From positions 1 to 64,000 of the forward strand of contig JAFDED010000007.1 in the NCBI GenBank assembly GCA_019310535.1: a stretch of 64,000 nt of DNA. Direction: 5' to 3'. This DNA is from Deltaproteobacteria bacterium (lineage in GTDB: Bacteria; Desulfobacterota; JAFDED01). Each line of letters starts with the position of its first letter. Position 1 is the stretch's first letter. Under the pieces are notes generated by a model. The model had not been told where the DNA came from. It made no database searches and saw only the letters and a list, made by a program, of their open reading frames with translations. Shown piece by piece: positions 52,989-62,191 of the stretch. Position numbers and translations under genes: made by a program.

Positions 52989-54773
52989 ATGAAAAGAAAA
53001 GCCTTGTTTTCGATTGTTTGCCTGACGCTTTGTATAATGTTCACGGTGGCAATAGGCCCGTCCGCGGGAAAGGCGGCCTTCGTCTCCAGCAAGGACTTCC
53101 CCCTTATCGGAGACCCTGGAGCCCGAAAAGGAGGCGTCCTGCGGTACGCCATTCGTGAGTATCCGGCCACCTTCAGGGTTTATGGCCCCAACTCCAATAC
53201 CACTTTTATCAGCATGATGGAAAGCCTGGTATATCAACGGCTGGTCTCTATTCATCCGGAGACCCTGGAATTCATTCCATCGCTGGCCGAGGCGTGGGAG
53301 ATTGGGAAAGACCAAAAGACTTTCCGATTTCGCCTGGATCCGGACGCCCGTTGGGCGGATGGTAAGCCGGTAACACCGGAGGATGTGCTCTTTTCCTGGG
53401 AGTTGGCCACCGACCCCCGAATCAAAGATCCATACACTACAGAGCTTTACAGTAAATTCCATCGACCCGTCATAGAGGATTCCCGCACCGTGAAGATCGT
53501 GGCAAAGGGCCTTCACTGGCGCAACTTCATGTTCGTTGGCGCCAACCTTGCCATTCTGCCGGCTCATACCTATCGCGGTCAAAATTACCTGAAAACATTC
53601 CAGTGGAAAATACCCAATGGATCGGGTCCTTACGAATTGGGGAAATTTTCAAAGGGCAGAACCATCGAATTCAGGCGAAGAAAGGATTTTTGGGCCAGGG
53701 ACAAGAGGGCGTTCCAAGGCACCCACAATTTCGATAAAATTCGATTCATCGTCATCAGGGACCCCAACCTGGAGATTGAAAAGTTCAAAAAAGGTGAGCT
53801 GGACTTTTACGGTGTGGCGGTGGCCCGCAAGTGGAAAGAGGAGCTGACGCTGGAAAAAATCAGCTCCCTGCGCATGGGATGGATGCAAAAGCGGAAAATA
53901 TACACCCTGAGACCAAACGGCATTTACGGACTGGCGTTCAACATGAGGCGGAAGCCCTTTGACGATGTGCGGGTCCGCAAGGCCATGGCGCTGCTGTATG
54001 ACCGTGGCACGTTGATTGAGAAGCTTTTTTATAACGAGTACCTTCCTATGAACTCCTATTTCCCGGGCACTGTGTACGAAAACCCGGAGAATGAAAAAAT
54101 TACGTATGACACCGAGAAGGCGAGGGAACTGCTGGCGCAGGCCGGATGGGTCAAGCGAAACGCCCGGGGCATCCTTGAAAAAGACGGCAAATCATTCAGC
54201 TTTACCCTGCTTTACGGCTCACAACAGAGTGAAAGGCATCTCGCCGTCTACCAGCAGGATTTGCGCCGGGCCGGCATTGACTTGAAGTTGCAGTTGACCA
54301 ACTTCGCCACCATGTGGAAGCTCGTCGACGATCGCCGCTTCGACATGGTCAGCGTGGGATGGAGCGCTCTGATCTTCCCCAACCCGGAGTTCAACTTTCA
54401 TTCCCGCTACGCCGACCGGAAGCAGACCAACAACATCACAGGGTACAAAAACCCGCGTGTTGACCAGATACTGGATGCCTATCCGGGGATGTTCGACCTT
54501 CAAGAGCGCATCCGCGCGCTGAGGGAAATGGACGGGCTGATCCACCGGGAACACCCGTATGTGCTGAACTGGTACGGGCCGTTCACCAGAATACTCTACT
54601 GGAACCGTTTTGGCATGCCGCCGTCCTACTTAAGCAAGATGGGGGACATGAATGATATTCTGACACTCTGGTGGATCGACCCGGAGAAGAAGCGGACATT
54701 GAAAGATGCCATGGATAACGATAGAGCCTTGCCCGTCGGCCCCGTAGAGGTGAAATACTGGCTGGAGCGCTGA
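52989..54773 (+). CDS. yejA: extracellular solute-binding protein family 5, YejA-like (oligopeptide/microcin C type)
   Basis: 594 residues: a Sec signal peptide (LFSIVCLTLCIMFTVAIGPSAGKA, no lipobox), then GVLRYAIREYPATFRVYGPNSN, typical of the YejA subgroup, and the family-5 core with SLAEAWEIGKDQKTFRFRLD, YGLAFNMRRKPFDDVRVRKAM and YNEYLPMNSYFPGTVYE. It binds peptides in the periplasm. GGGAG precedes the ATG. The permease gene is 177 bases downstream, with two stem-loops in between. Confidence 0.86.
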   Translation: MKRKALFSIVCLTLCIMFTVAIGPSAGKAAFVSSKDFPLIGDPGARKGGVLRYAIREYPATFRVYGPNSNTTFISMMESLVYQRLVSIHPETLEFIPSLAEAWEIGKDQKTFRFRLDPDARWADGKPVTPEDVLFSWELATDPRIKDPYTTELYSKFHRPVIEDSRTVKIVAKGLHWRNFMFVGANLAILPAHTYRGQNYLKTFQWKIPNGSGPYELGKFSKGRTIEFRRRKDFWARDKRAFQGTHNFDKIRFIVIRDPNLEIEKFKKGELDFYGVAVARKWKEELTLEKISSLRMGWMQKRKIYTLRPNGIYGLAFNMRRKPFDDVRVRKAMALLYDRGTLIEKLFYNEYLPMNSYFPGTVYENPENEKITYDTEKARELLAQAGWVKRNARGILEKDGKSFSFTLLYGSQQSERHLAVYQQDLRRAGIDLKLQLTNFATMWKLVDDRRFDMVSVGWSALIFPNPEFNFHSRYADRKQTNNITGYKNPRVDQILDAYPGMFDLQERIRALREMDGLIHREHPYVLNWYGPFTRILYWNRFGMPPSYLSKMGDMNDILTLWWIDPEKKRTLKDAMDNDRALPVGPVEVKYWLER

Positions 54774-54798
54774 TGTGGGGGCTTAACGCTCCCCTCCG

Positions 54799-54814
54799 CC
54801 CCCGCATGCGGGGG
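54799..54814 (+). promoter_or_regulatory. intercistronic stem-loop 1 between binding-protein and permease genes
   Basis: The 16-base perfect palindrome CCCCCGCATGCGGGGG starts 26 bases after the yejA-like stop. A second GC-rich stem, CCCCCTC/GAGGGGG, spans 54873-54909. No T run follows either one, so mRNA protection or partial termination is more likely than full termination. Confidence 0.55.
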
Positions 54815-54950
54815 AGTGTCAGTGTGCCGGGTGTCTGACGTAGAGGCACAGCGCGTTGTGCCTTACAAAATTCCCCCTCACCCCCACCATCGAGAGTGTG
54901 GAGAGGGGGCAGTTTAACTTCCTGGCTAACAGTTGTCTGGGGAAGTTGAG

Positions 54951-55988
54951 ATGCGCGAATATTTTCTCCGCCGCCTGTTGCTGGTGATTCCCACGCTCAT
55001 CGGGATCACCCTCGTCAGCTTCGTGATCATGCACATGGTGCCCGGAGGCCCCATTGAGCGGGCCATATGGCAGATCCGCATGGGAGGCGCGGCCGGCGGC
55101 GAGAGTGGAGGCTCAGGCGGAGGCCAGATTGCCGACTCCTTTTTAACACAGGAAGCCATTGAAGAAATGCGCCGGGATTACGGCTTTGACAAGCCCATCC
55201 ACGTTCGATACCTCAGGTGGGTATGGCGCATGGCTCACCTGGATTTCGGAACTTCGTACACATATGGGGATCCGGTCTGGGACGTGGTCAAGTCCCGCTT
55301 TCCCATCTCCCTTTACTTCGGCTCCATCGGGTTCCTCATGACCTATCTGGTATGCATCCCCTTGGGGGTGATAAAGGCCGTCCATCATCGGAAAGCATTC
55401 GATACAACCACCAGCATCCTGGTCTTTGCGGGCTACGCCACGCCGGGGTTCGCCCTGGGTGTCGTGCTGCTGGTCCTGTTCGGCGGGGGTAGCTTCTGGA
55501 ACATCTTCCCGCTGGGAGGGTTCGTTTCCGACAGCTTCGAGGAACTCTCTTTCTGGGGCAAACTCTGGGACCTGATCCATCACACCATCCTGCCCGTTAT
55601 CTGCTACATGGTCTCCTCCTTTGCCACCCTGACCATCCTGATGAAGAACTCGCTTCTGGAGAACCTGGCGCAGGATTATGTTCGCACCGCGCTGGCCAAG
55701 GGCTTGAGCGCCAGGACGGTCATCTTCAAGCACGCCCTGCGCAACTCCCTGATCCCCTTGGCCACCGGGTTCGGTCATTTTATCTCCATCCTCTTGGCTG
55801 GCTCTTACCTCATCGAAAAAGTCTTCAATATCAACGGAATGGGGCTGCTGGGGTTCAACGCCATCGTGGAGCGGGACTACCCTGTGGCGCTGGGCATCCT
55901 GGTCATATCCAGCGTGCTGGCCCTCCTGGGGAACATCCTGTCGGATATTTGTTACGTCCTGGTGGATCCACGCATCCAGTTTCGGTGA
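54951..55988 (+). CDS. yejB: ABC transporter permease, YejB/DppB-like
   Basis: 345 residues from the ATG at 54951 (MREYFLRRLLLVIPTLIGI), with GGGAAG upstream. Six membrane helices. It has the N-terminal FVIMHMVPGGP motif, a glycine/serine-rich insert after the first periplasmic loop (GGESGGSGGG), DYGFDKPIHVRYLRW, and the EAA loop RTALAKGLSARTVIFKHALRNSL. The inner-membrane channel for YejA-bound peptides. The second permease (YejE) and the ATPase (YejF) are not encoded next to it. Confidence 0.87.
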   Translation: MREYFLRRLLLVIPTLIGITLVSFVIMHMVPGGPIERAIWQIRMGGAAGGESGGSGGGQIADSFLTQEAIEEMRRDYGFDKPIHVRYLRWVWRMAHLDFGTSYTYGDPVWDVVKSRFPISLYFGSIGFLMTYLVCIPLGVIKAVHHRKAFDTTTSILVFAGYATPGFALGVVLLVLFGGGSFWNIFPLGGFVSDSFEELSFWGKLWDLIHHTILPVICYMVSSFATLTILMKNSLLENLAQDYVRTALAKGLSARTVIFKHALRNSLIPLATGFGHFISILLAGSYLIEKVFNINGMGLLGFNAIVERDYPVALGILVISSVLALLGNILSDICYVLVDPRIQFR

Positions 55989-56373
55989 GTTGGATTCAAG
56001 TCCACCCATGATTGGGTGCCACCGGCGGTGATCAGCACCCGCCGGCCGGGCCGCCTGTTGAATATCCGGTTGAAAATTTTGCTACCCATACAATTCAGAA
56101 TTTGGTATGCTTCTTTCATCATGAGCGTTTCTTCTGGTTTGTTTTGACAAGCCAATTCTAAAAGTCAAAAGGATGTGACCGCCAGTTCACTTTTCGCTTC
56201 AAACCGCATATAAGATGCCCTCTATTTTCGTCAATTCTGTTAACAGCTTGATTTTCTTTTTAACCCGTTGTAAATGTAAAAAAGCTGATCTCGATGAGTT
56301 ATCGTACCTATCGCTTCTCTGATATGGCACATTCAATCTGACTTACCATCCTTTTTTTTAAATATTCGGGGCC
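55989..56373. other. non-coding gap of 385 bp
   Basis: Where yejE/yejF would be expected. I find no credible frame, repeat or IS end. The first 80 bases are GC-rich (GGTGCCACCGGCGGTGATCA region); the rest is AT-rich with no good promoter. A minus-strand frame at 55952-56155 overlaps the yejB end and is not convincing. Confidence 0.5.
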
Positions 56374-56880
56374 ATGTCCTATTTTCTCCCTATGAGAATG
56401 AGGTTTTCCGCTGCACATAGGAAGGGGTGCTACATCCTGATCCTCAGGGTGCCGCGGCGGAGGACATTGGAGATAGGTGCACTGGGGACTATCCGTATTA
56501 CCGGAGGGTCTTACGCTTATGTTGGGTCGGCGATGAACGGGTTGGATGCAAGGGTTGCACGGTATCTGCGTCCGGAGCGGGCGCGGCGGTGGCATATTGA
56601 CTACCTGGTGGATTATGCCCGCCTGTTGGATATTGTCGTGGCTCCCTGTGAAAATAGCGTTGAGTGCGAGGTAAGCCGCAGGTTGATGCTGGAATGGCCC
56701 GTGGTGCCAAGATTCGGCAGCAGCGACTGCCGGTGCCCGGGGCATCTGTTTGGCCCGGCCCCGCTGAAGCAATTGCGCGCCTCTGCATACCGCGCTTTCA
56801 GCCAATGTGGCATCAAGCCGCAGCCCTGGGAAGGATTACATAACTCAGGGCATGCGAAAGGTCAAAAGGAGTTGCCATGA
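56374..56880 (+). CDS. DUF123 GIY-YIG-like nuclease-family protein
   Basis: 168 residues. It has GCYILILRVPR, ITGGSYAYVGSAMNGLDARV (the GIY-YIG-like core), RARRWHIDYLVDYA and SDCRCPGHLFG, the conserved blocks of DUF123. Relatives are related to the endonuclease III-fused domain of archaea, and their substrate is uncertain. An ATG at 56392 is an alternative start. It overlaps the CNNM gene by ATGA, so the two are coupled. Confidence 0.8.
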   Translation: MSYFLPMRMRFSAAHRKGCYILILRVPRRRTLEIGALGTIRITGGSYAYVGSAMNGLDARVARYLRPERARRWHIDYLVDYARLLDIVVAPCENSVECEVSRRLMLEWPVVPRFGSSDCRCPGHLFGPAPLKQLRASAYRAFSQCGIKPQPWEGLHNSGHAKGQKELP

Positions 56881-58172
56881 GCACTTTTTTCTTTGGCGAG
56901 TTCATCCTGGTCCTGGGCCTTATTCTGGTCAATGGCCTGCTGTCAGGGGCTGAAATTGCCGTCATTTCCTCACGCCATTCACGTCTTCAAGATATGGCCA
57001 GTAAAAAGGTGCGAGGGGTACGGACCGTAGAGAGATTGAAGCAAGATCCAGCCCGCTTTTTCGCCACCGTGCAAATAGGGATCACCGTGGTGGGCTCTCT
57101 TGCTTCTGCCGTAGGGGGCGCCTTTGCCGTAAAAGAGGTGATGCCTTGGATCGCGGCCACATTCCCCGATACATTACGGCCTTACAGCCAAGCTATAGCT
57201 ATTGCTGTTATCGTCCTGAGCATATCGTATCTATCCCTTATCTTTGGCGAATTGGTGCCGAAATCTCTGGCTGTCCGCTGGCCGGAGCCGCTGGCAATAA
57301 AGGTCGGGCAGCCCATCAAGTTCCTGGAAATGGTCGCACGCCCGATGGTGGCTTTTTTAACAGCCTCTACCAATATGATCCTGAGTCCTCTGGGGGAAGG
57401 GGTATCTCGCGAGGATGGAATACACTTCATTAAAGATATTCAGTACTTGCTTCGACATGGGAGAGAACACGGCATGCTCGGTCGCCGCGAGGAGACACTG
57501 ATCCGCAGCGCCCTGTATTTTTCCAAGCAAACCACCAGGAACGTGATGATCCCCCGCGGCCGCGTGGCAGCTATTCCTATTAACAGCACTCTTGAAGAAG
57601 CTTTGCAAAAAGCCCTTGATGCAGGTTTTACCCGGTATCCGGTTTACCAGGATACCTTGGATCAGATTCGGGGTGTGGTTCACCTTCGACGGTTGATCCA
57701 GGCAACCCGGCAGGAAGTGCCCCCCTCCCTGGAGACCATTATGGACCCGCCCTTTTTTGTCCCGGAGAGCAAGAACGTAGCAGCCCTTATGAGAGAGATG
57801 CAGACAAGGCGAATTCCCATAGCGATGGTTGTGGACGAGTTCGGATCCGTTGAAGGACTGGTTTCCTTAGAGGACATTCTGGAGGAACTTGTTGGAGAGA
57901 TCCAGGATGAGTATCGGCACGAGGTGATGCCGGTTATTGAGATCAATGAGCGAACTCTCATGGTACAAGGCTCCGAGAGCATTCGGTCCCTCAGGTTGCG
58001 ACATGGTCTTACGCTTCCCGAGTCCTCGCAATACGAAACTCTGGCTGGCTTTGTCATGTCAAAGCTTGGAAGCATTCCTCGAGGAGGCGAGGTGATTCAG
58101 GAGGGCGATCTCAAGCTGACCGTCACCGAAGTTGACCGTAACCGGGTAGCATGGATCCGGATTGAGTGGTAA
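56877..58172 (+). CDS. CNNM/CorC (hemolysin C-like) transporter-associated protein
   Basis: 431 residues: a CNNM membrane domain with NGLLSGAEIAVISSRHSRL, ATVQIGITVVGSLASAVGG and LSLIFGELVPKSLAVRWPE; two CBS domains, starting near TRNVMIPRGRVAAIPINS and MVVDEFGSVEGLVSLEDILEE; and a C-terminal CorC_HlyC domain. Members are linked to magnesium or other divalent-ion efflux; the old name hemolysin is misleading. Confidence 0.88.
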   Translation: MSTFFFGEFILVLGLILVNGLLSGAEIAVISSRHSRLQDMASKKVRGVRTVERLKQDPARFFATVQIGITVVGSLASAVGGAFAVKEVMPWIAATFPDTLRPYSQAIAIAVIVLSISYLSLIFGELVPKSLAVRWPEPLAIKVGQPIKFLEMVARPMVAFLTASTNMILSPLGEGVSREDGIHFIKDIQYLLRHGREHGMLGRREETLIRSALYFSKQTTRNVMIPRGRVAAIPINSTLEEALQKALDAGFTRYPVYQDTLDQIRGVVHLRRLIQATRQEVPPSLETIMDPPFFVPESKNVAALMREMQTRRIPIAMVVDEFGSVEGLVSLEDILEELVGEIQDEYRHEVMPVIEINERTLMVQGSESIRSLRLRHGLTLPESSQYETLAGFVMSKLGSIPRGGEVIQEGDLKLTVTEVDRNRVAWIRIEW

Positions 58173-58228
58173 AGGGATGATTCGGCGCCACCCATGCGCA
58201 AACAAGTCCGAGCGCAGGCTGCGGCATC

Positions 58229-58258
58229 TTGACAATATTGCTGAATTTGCTGTAAATA
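58229..58258 (+). promoter_or_regulatory. possible promoter for the histidine kinase-receiver pair
   Basis: TTGACA (58229-58234) with TAAATA at 58253 (18-base spacer) or GTAAAT at 58252 (17). It lies 105 bases above the kinase ATG in the non-coding gap after the CNNM gene. Confidence 0.4.
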
Positions 58259-58362
58259 AAAATAAATAGATCAATGAAAGCGATGTTCGAAGAATAGGCT
58301 CATCAAAGCGGTTACAAGGGGCCCCTTATACTGTGTTTATATGACCAGGAACTGATGCATTC

Positions 58363-60531
58363 ATGGATGAAAGGCAGACAGCTTTCTTGCAGGATAATTT
58401 TCTGTTGATCCTGGAATCCATTAGCGACCCAATTCTGGTGCTGACGCCAGATTTTCGGATCCTCTTTGCAAATCACGCTGTGCAGGAAAAGTTTGGCCTC
58501 ATTGCCGATGAGTTGCGAGGCCAGTCCTGTAGGGCGGTGTTCAAGCATGCCCATATCAAGGAGGAGTGCCCGGCGTGCAGGGTTTTCGAGGATGGCAAGC
58601 CCCACCAGGCCGAAATTCCCTATTTGCGGGAACAAGAAACAGCCTCCCGCGTTTACCAGGTTGTGGCTTCTCCTGTGCGCGACAGCGAAGGGAAGGTAGC
58701 GGCAGCCGTTGAGGTTATGCGGGACATAAGCGAAATAAAAGCCCTGGAAAAAGCCATACGCAGATCCAAAGACCGGTATCAAGATCTTTTCGAAAGCACA
58801 TCGGTGGCCATTTACTCCACCGACATCCACGGCGTGATCCTTTCCTTGAACCGAAAAGGAGAGGCATTGCTGGGATATTCAAGTAAAGAATTGATCGGTC
58901 AGCATGTGAGCGTGCTTTTGCCGGAGGAGGAGATAGTTGCGTCCCGCGAAAAGGCTAAGGTTCTTCTTAGAGGCGAAGCCCTTCCTCCGTTTGAGACTGA
59001 ATTTATCGCTCGGGACGGAGAGAGGAAAAAGGTTGAGGTGTACCTGAGTCCAATTCGGGAAGAAGGCCGCGTAGTTGGTTTCCAGGGAATCGCCAGTGAT
59101 ATCACGTTGCGCAAGCAACTTGAGGAAGAATACAAACGCTTTGCCCGGGAGTTGGAGTTTCAGGTTGCAGAGCTTTCATTTCTGAACCAACTGGGCGATA
59201 TGCTCATGGATACGCGTGAACTGCACAAGATTCTGTTCATGTTGCTAATAGCGGTGACCGCACGACAGGGGCTGGGATTCAACCGGGCATTTCTTCTCCT
59301 CCTAAACCCTGAGAAAGAGGAGCTTGAGGGGAAGTTTGCAATAGGCCCATCCGACGCTCACGAGGCTGGACTTATCTGGTCCAGGCTGGACCGTCGAGGG
59401 CAAACGTTACGTGAAATACTGGAGTCCGTCCGTCAATCGGGCTTCCAGGAAGATGCGCGGGTCAACCAAATCGTCCGCAGCCTGCGGATACCGCTGAGTA
59501 ATAGAAATCACCTTCTGGTTCGCGCGCTGTTGGAACAGCGGTCAATTAGTATAAAGGATGGCGACAACGAAACGACAGATATATCCGGGCTGGACGCCGT
59601 CCTGGGAACCGGGTCCTTTGTTGTGGTGCCGCTTGTTACCCCGCGCGGCCCCGTAGGCACTCTCCTGGCGGATAACGCCATCACAGGAAAGCCCATTCGA
59701 GATGAGGACCTTGAGCGTTTGAAAGTCGTCTCCTATTACGCCAGTGCCGCCATTGAGAACTCCTTGCTCCATCAAAGCCTAGAGGAAAAGGTGAGGATGC
59801 TGAATAAGGTGACGAATGATCTGAGGGAGAACCGCGATCGGCTGGTTCGGGCCGAGAGGCTGTCCGCCGTGGGAGAAATGTCTGCCGGTGTTGCACATGA
59901 AATCCGAAATCCTCTTGTTGCCATCGGTGGGTTCACACGCTATATTCTCAAGCGGATGCCGCAGGATGATCAAAACCGTAAGCACCTCGAAATTATAGTA
60001 AAAGAGGTGGACCGACTGGAAAACATCCTGCGGGGGATACTGGATTTTGTTCGTCTCGCGGAAGTGCATCCCACCCCAACTGATATTAACGTGATCATCC
60101 GCCAGATATTCGAAATGCTCGAGCCTGAGTTGCTGGAGGCTTCCATCAAGGCACGGAAGGAATTGAGCAATGATCTTCCTGAGCTTCATATCGATCCCGA
60201 CAGGATTCGTCAGGTACTGATCAATATTTACAGAAACGCCATCCAGGCCATGCCGGAAAGCGGGACTCTCACTGTCCGAAGCTTCCAAAGGAATGGCCGC
60301 GTTATAGTGGAAGTGGAGGACACAGGAATCGGGATACCGAACCCGGAGGATCCAAAGATATTCGAGCCTTTCTACACAAGCAAGAATACCGGATTGGGCC
60401 TGGGTTTGACCATATCTTCCCAGGTCTTGAAAATACATGGGGGAATTATTTCCGCGCGGGCGGGAAGGGACCGTGGGACTGTCATCATCATCGAAATTCC
60501 CATAAAACAAGATGAAACGGGGCCAACATGA
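58363..60531 (+). CDS. soluble PAS-PAS-GAF sensor histidine kinase
   Basis: 722 residues with no membrane helix. PAS 1 is about 10-120 (LLILESISDPILVLTPDFRI; an unusual CRAVFKHAHIKEECPACRV pair of Cys). PAS 2 is 135-250 (IYSTDIHGVILSLNRKGEAL), GAF 275-470, and HisKA follows with His512 in AGVAHEIRNPL. HATPase has an N box with INIYRNAIQAM, then VEDTGIGIP and GLGLGLTIS. It would sense a cytoplasmic signal; the CXXC in PAS 1 hints at redox or metal sensing. It overlaps the receiver gene by ATGA. Confidence 0.9.
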   Translation: MDERQTAFLQDNFLLILESISDPILVLTPDFRILFANHAVQEKFGLIADELRGQSCRAVFKHAHIKEECPACRVFEDGKPHQAEIPYLREQETASRVYQVVASPVRDSEGKVAAAVEVMRDISEIKALEKAIRRSKDRYQDLFESTSVAIYSTDIHGVILSLNRKGEALLGYSSKELIGQHVSVLLPEEEIVASREKAKVLLRGEALPPFETEFIARDGERKKVEVYLSPIREEGRVVGFQGIASDITLRKQLEEEYKRFARELEFQVAELSFLNQLGDMLMDTRELHKILFMLLIAVTARQGLGFNRAFLLLLNPEKEELEGKFAIGPSDAHEAGLIWSRLDRRGQTLREILESVRQSGFQEDARVNQIVRSLRIPLSNRNHLLVRALLEQRSISIKDGDNETTDISGLDAVLGTGSFVVVPLVTPRGPVGTLLADNAITGKPIRDEDLERLKVVSYYASAAIENSLLHQSLEEKVRMLNKVTNDLRENRDRLVRAERLSAVGEMSAGVAHEIRNPLVAIGGFTRYILKRMPQDDQNRKHLEIIVKEVDRLENILRGILDFVRLAEVHPTPTDINVIIRQIFEMLEPELLEASIKARKELSNDLPELHIDPDRIRQVLINIYRNAIQAMPESGTLTVRSFQRNGRVIVEVEDTGIGIPNPEDPKIFEPFYTSKNTGLGLGLTISSQVLKIHGGIISARAGRDRGTVIIIEIPIKQDETGPT

Positions 60532-60896
60532 AAACCATCCTGATAGTGGACGACGAAAAGTATATCCGAGAATTATACACTCAGGAACTTATAGACGAGG
60601 GCTATCGCGTCGAGACAGCGGCCACAGGAAAGGAAGCGCTGGAGAAGGTTGCACAGGAACCCCCGGATTTAATCGTCATGGATATCAAGATGCCAGGGAT
60701 GGATGGCATTGAAGCCATCAACCAGATACTCGGTCGCAACGCAAATATTCCGATTATCCTCAATACCGCGTACCCATCATACAAGGACAGCTTTATGGCC
60801 TGGTCCGCTGATGAGTATGTGATCAAATCCAGCGACCTGACCGAACTCAAGACAAAAATCCGGCAACTCCTGGACAAAGCAAAAAAAAGCAAGTGA
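60528..60896 (+). CDS. receiver-only response regulator (CheY-like)
   Basis: 122 residues: acidic pair Asp8/Asp9 in ILIVDDEKYIR, phospho-acceptor Asp52 in LIVMDIKMPGMDG, Thr in LNTAYPSY, and Lys in EYVIKSSDL. No output domain. Its start overlaps the kinase stop, so it is the cognate partner of that kinase. It may pass phosphate on in a relay, or bind a target protein. Confidence 0.92.
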   Translation: MKTILIVDDEKYIRELYTQELIDEGYRVETAATGKEALEKVAQEPPDLIVMDIKMPGMDGIEAINQILGRNANIPIILNTAYPSYKDSFMAWSADEYVIKSSDLTELKTKIRQLLDKAKKSK

Positions 60897-61037
60897 ATAT
60901 CTGGATTGACCCATTTTGAGTGCAGAAGAATTTTTCATTCTGTGAACTCGATGATGCCGATTCTTATTCCGTTGCCGGCTCCATTAAGTAAGACAGGTTG
61001 GGAAGTCATTGAAAATGCCGGCTGAAACCATCTCTAT

Positions 61038-61787
61038 ATGATTAATCTGAAAAGCAAAAAAGAGATCGATTCTATCGAGCGCAGTTGCCGAGTGGTGGCC
61101 GAAGTGCTCCGGCGTCTGGAGAGAAAAATCCACCCGGGTGTCTCCACAAAAGAGTTGGATACCATAGCGGAACAATGGATCAGGGAAATGCACGCCGAGC
61201 CTGCCTTTAAGAATTACCGGGGGTACCCGGCCACCTTATGTGTTTCCATTAACGAGGAGGTTGTCCACGGTATTCCATCCCCCCGACAGCTCAAAGAAGG
61301 GGATATCGTGAGCATCGATGTGGGAGCCCGCCAGAATGGCTATTACGGTGATGCCGCTTTCACATTCCCCGTGGGCGAAGTGGCACCCCATGCACTCCGG
61401 GTAATCAAGGTTACACGCGAATCCCTTTATCGTGGGATCGAGCAGGCCCGGGCGGGAAATCATCTCTCGGACATATCCTGGGCCATTCAGAGTTGGGTGG
61501 AAAGGTTCGGGCTTTCCGTTGTGCGCGATTTTGTTGGACATGGCATCGGGAAAGAACTTCACGAGCCACCGCAAATTCCCAACTACGTTACACAAGGGAA
61601 AGGAGTCCGCCTCGAAGTCGGGATGGTGTTTGCCCTTGAGCCCATGATCAACGCGGGTACACACAGGGTGAAGATTCTAGACGACGGCTGGACTGCTATA
61701 ACAGAAGACAACTCGCTCTCGGCGCACTTTGAGCATACGGTGGCAATAATGGAGAATGGTCCCCGTATTCTGACTCAATGGGAATGA
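61038..61787 (+). CDS. map: methionine aminopeptidase, type I
   Basis: 249 residues. The metal ligands are in VSIDVGARQNGYYGDAAFTF (two Asp), GHGIGKELHEPP (His), ALEPMIN (Glu) and TEDNSLSAHFEHTV (Glu). It removes the initiator Met from new proteins. It lies 141 bases after the receiver gene; a TTGACC at 60907 has no good -10 partner. Confidence 0.94.
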   Translation: MINLKSKKEIDSIERSCRVVAEVLRRLERKIHPGVSTKELDTIAEQWIREMHAEPAFKNYRGYPATLCVSINEEVVHGIPSPRQLKEGDIVSIDVGARQNGYYGDAAFTFPVGEVAPHALRVIKVTRESLYRGIEQARAGNHLSDISWAIQSWVERFGLSVVRDFVGHGIGKELHEPPQIPNYVTQGKGVRLEVGMVFALEPMINAGTHRVKILDDGWTAITEDNSLSAHFEHTVAIMENGPRILTQWE

Positions 61788-61869
61788 AAGCGACTTGAGA
61801 ACGGCCATCCAACCTCCCTGTGTCGTTTTGCCGGGGAAAATGGACATTCACCACAAGGAGCCGCCGCTG

Positions 61870-62190
61870 ATGGAAGAAATCATTATGGTTATGGTCACGG
61901 TGGGCACAGAATCACAGGGTCTTGAAATCGGCCGATCCTTGGTCCAGGAGAAATTGGCAGCCTGTGTAAACCTGATAAAAGGTGTAAAGTCCCTGTACAT
62001 ATGGGAAGGCCGCCTGAGCGATGACCAGGAAATTCTGATGCTGATCAAGACGAGGCGGTCTCTTTTCTCCAGACTGAGAGATCGAGTGGAAGAACTTCAC
62101 ACCTATGAGGTACCGGAGATCATCGCCCTTCCGGTGATTGAGGGCTCCCCTTCCTATCTCCGGTGGGTAGCCGAAATGACCGGGCCTTAA
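61870..62190 (+). CDS. cutA: CutA-type divalent ion tolerance protein
   Basis: 106 residues from the ATG at 61870, chosen because AAGGAG lies about 10 bases upstream and the length fits CutA; the frame runs back to a TTG at 61795. The core has LVQEKLAACVNLIKGVKSLY and WEGRLSDDQEILMLIKTR, with EVPEIIALPVIEGS. A trimeric cytoplasmic protein; the link to copper tolerance is weak in most species. It ends two bases before the channel gene. Confidence 0.9.
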   Translation: MEEIIMVMVTVGTESQGLEIGRSLVQEKLAACVNLIKGVKSLYIWEGRLSDDQEILMLIKTRRSLFSRLRDRVEELHTYEVPEIIALPVIEGSPSYLRWVAEMTGP

Positions 62191-62191
62191 G

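Noticed and set aside
55952-56155. Minus-strand frame with RVLITAGGTQ, resembling CoaBC
   Set aside because: Short, overlaps the yejB end, has no ribosome site, and the match is limited to a few residues.
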